Part shown: piece after piece, positions 6,114 to 7,112 of the stretch
Layout: every line of letters begins with the position of its first letter
Numbering within the stretch: position 1 is the first letter of the stretch
Assembly: GCA_008501785.1 (NCBI GenBank)
Contig: QQUD01000225.1
Span: 1-7,112, forward strand
DNA: 7,112 nt
Source: Chloroflexota bacterium
GTDB lineage: Bacteria > Chloroflexota > Anaerolineae > Promineifilales > Promineifilaceae
Reading direction: 5' to 3'
The notes under the pieces: generated by a model
Database searches by the model: none
The model's input: the letters and a program-made list of their open reading frames with translations, nothing else
Told to the model about the DNA's origin: nothing
Program-made: the position numbers and the translations under genes

Positions 6114-7112
6114 ATGGAAAAATTACGCTGGTGGGAATGGTTGTTGCTGTTGGTGATTGTGGGGGTGGCGGCGTATTTGCGGCTGTGGCGGGTGGTGGAG
6201 ACGCCGGGTTGGTTTACGGATGAGGGGACGCATTTGGAGATTGCGCGGCATTTGAGTAACGGCCGTTTGCAATACTTGTCTGTCAATCAATCGGTGCTGC
6301 TGTTTGCACGGCTGCCGTTGTTTGAGTGGGTGTTGGCAGGTGCGGTGCGGCTGTTTGGATTGGGGATGGGGACGGTAAGGGGGGTAACGGCCATTTTCGG
6401 CATATCATCAGTTGTTTTGCAATATTTTGTTGTATGGGATGTGAGTAAGGATCGATGGTTGGCGCTGTTGGCGGCATTGATGTTGGCGATTTTTCCGGCG
6501 GCGGTGGTTTATAGTCGGTTTGGGTTTAGCTACAATTTACTGGCTCCACTGGTGCTGGTGGCGGTCTGGGGATTGCATCGGTACGTTCGCGAAGACCTGT
6601 CAGGTAAGCAACCGCAGGTAGCAAAAACCATGACAGGTCTGGGAGCTGCAGCCACCGCAATTGGGTTGGCGCTGATTTCGGATTTATGGGCGTTAAGCTT
6701 GCTGCCGGTGTTGGTGCTGGTGGTACTTTGGCGGCGCTGGCGGGATTTGTGGTGGAGTTTGTTGTTGACGCTGCTGCCGTTGGGGGTGTTTACGGCCGTT
6801 TCTCTGCTCACGATTCCCGATGCATTTTTGTTTGATGTGCAGTTTACGCTGTCGCGGGTAAGCTCTCCGCTGGCGGCACAGGTGCGGCAGTTGGTGGTGA
6901 ATGTGGTGACACTGTTGTCGCAGAATGGGTGGATGGCGTTGGGGGTGGTGGGGGTGTTTGGGTTACGGCCACTCCGGCTAAGCTCAGTACATGCGTTTCG
7001 TTTGCAAGCGATTGTTTGGCTGTTTTTGTTGCTGCCAGTGTTGGTGATTGGGCGGACGGCGGCGCTGACGAGTTTGAGTTTTTATTACATGATTCCGGTA
7101 CTGCCGTTGGTG
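6114..7112 (+). CDS. GT-C/PMT_2-like polytopic membrane glycosyltransferase, 3' end outside window
   Basis: An open frame from ATG 6114 runs 333 codons to the window edge without a stop. The start MEKLRWWEWLLLLVIVGVAAYLRL gives TM1 (about 8-24). It is followed by an external loop GWFTDEGTHLEIARHL (32-47), whose acidic pair D36-E37 matches the catalytic motif of the first loop in GT39/GT83 and related PMT_2 enzymes. Further hydrophobic spans lie near 66-84, 88-107, 115-133, 139-157, 176-205, 213-233, 265-283, 297-313 and 321 onward. Such enzymes use lipid-phosphate-linked sugars to modify lipids or proteins on the outer face of the membrane. Donor and acceptor cannot be told. GTG 6054 and 6057 are in frame upstream but would put the palindrome in the coding part and delay TM1, so ATG is preferred. 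A palindromic repeat falls in the cytosolic loop around residues 160-176. Confidence 0.8.
   Translation, partial: MEKLRWWEWLLLLVIVGVAAYLRLWRVVETPGWFTDEGTHLEIARHLSNGRLQYLSVNQSVLLFARLPLFEWVLAGAVRLFGLGMGTVRGVTAIFGISSVVLQYFVVWDVSKDRWLALLAALMLAIFPAAVVYSRFGFSYNLLAPLVLVAVWGLHRYVREDLSGKQPQVAKTMTGLGAAATAIGLALISDLWALSLLPVLVLVVLWRRWRDLWWSLLLTLLPLGVFTAVSLLTIPDAFLFDVQFTLSRVSSPLAAQVRQLVVNVVTLLSQNGWMALGVVGVFGLRPLRLSSVHAFRLQAIVWLFLLLPVLVIGRTAALTSLSFYYMIPVLPLV
6593..6640. repeat. AGACCT...AGGTCT inverted repeat inside the glycosyltransferase gene
   Basis: Arms AGACCTGTCA (6593-6602) and TGACAGGTCT (6631-6640) are exact reverse complements. Beyond them GGT pairs with ACC after a one-base bulge. The unit is 48 bases, exactly 16 codons, and encodes the polar stretch around EDLSGKQPQVAKTMTG between two membrane spans. 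It shares the AGACCT/GGTTTT layout with 4606-4640, which suggests one dispersed repeat family. Confidence 0.6.

Larger units (their letters stand above)
493..6799. repeat. Dispersed ACGGCCGT palindrome, ten copies
   Basis: Exact ACGGCCGT octamers start at 493, 1296, 1437, 2804, 5135, 5284, 5744, 6082, 6259 and 6792; the span given here is from the first to the last copy. Six are full AACGGCCGTT decamers (starting 492, 2803, 5134, 5743, 6081, 6258), mostly with further flanking A or T. With roughly 54% GC and random order, about 0.15 copies of the octamer would be expected in 7.1 kb (my estimate). Copies in genes are read in all three phases: as NGR (1296, 1437, 5284, 6259), as TAV (2804, 5135, 5744, 6792) and as RPF (493). 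One copy (6082) lies outside any gene. The constraint is therefore on DNA, not protein, similar in behaviour to the cyanobacterial HIP1 palindrome. The role is unknown. Confidence 0.85.

Noticed and set aside
6047..6811. Minus-strand open frames opposite the glycosyltransferase gene
   Set aside because: They are low-complexity Pro/Thr/Ser/Gln translations of the complement of a hydrophobic membrane protein gene.

Overview
The window looks like a chromosomal accessory stretch of a mid-GC bacterium. I favour Chloroflexota (Anaerolineae-like). The reasons are a large ATPase/solute-binding fusion regulator, a secreted beta-helix protein with an FLPLV linker, abundant palindromic intergenic repeats, and a very frequent AACGGCCGTT palindrome. 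This placement is inference; there is no marker gene in the window.

Layout. Bases 2-2932 (+) hold the 3' part of a large gene. It begins inside a Walker A P-loop, runs through a signalling-type ATPase (AAA_16/STAND-like) and helical repeats, and ends in a complete family 5 solute-binding domain (OppA/DppA type) with no signal peptide. Bases 2933-3250 contain no gene but hold two long palindromic structures lying between two convergent genes. Bases 3251-4582 (-) encode a secreted or anchored parallel beta-helix protein with a distinct C-terminal domain. A perfect 16-bp-stem palindrome (4606-4640) separates it from a gene at 4654-5838 (-) for a monomeric sarcosine-oxidase-like FAD amine oxidase that keeps all the key residues. 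Bases 5839-6113 are an AT-rich divergent intergenic region with a 7-bp tandem repeat and an imperfect hairpin. Bases 6114-7112 (+) are the 5' part of a multi-spanning GT-C type (PMT_2/ArnT-like) membrane glycosyltransferase, cut by the window edge.

The four genes do not form one obvious pathway. The oxidase and beta-helix genes share a strand and may be co-transcribed. The first gene looks like a cytoplasmic regulator that senses a ligand through a captured transporter binding domain, comparable in logic to SgrR. The points most worth following are that fusion, the strongly over-represented ACGGCCGT palindrome (10 copies in 7.1 kb, used in three reading frames and also outside genes), and related AGACCT...AGGTCT palindromes, one intergenic and one apparently inserted in frame in the glycosyltransferase gene.
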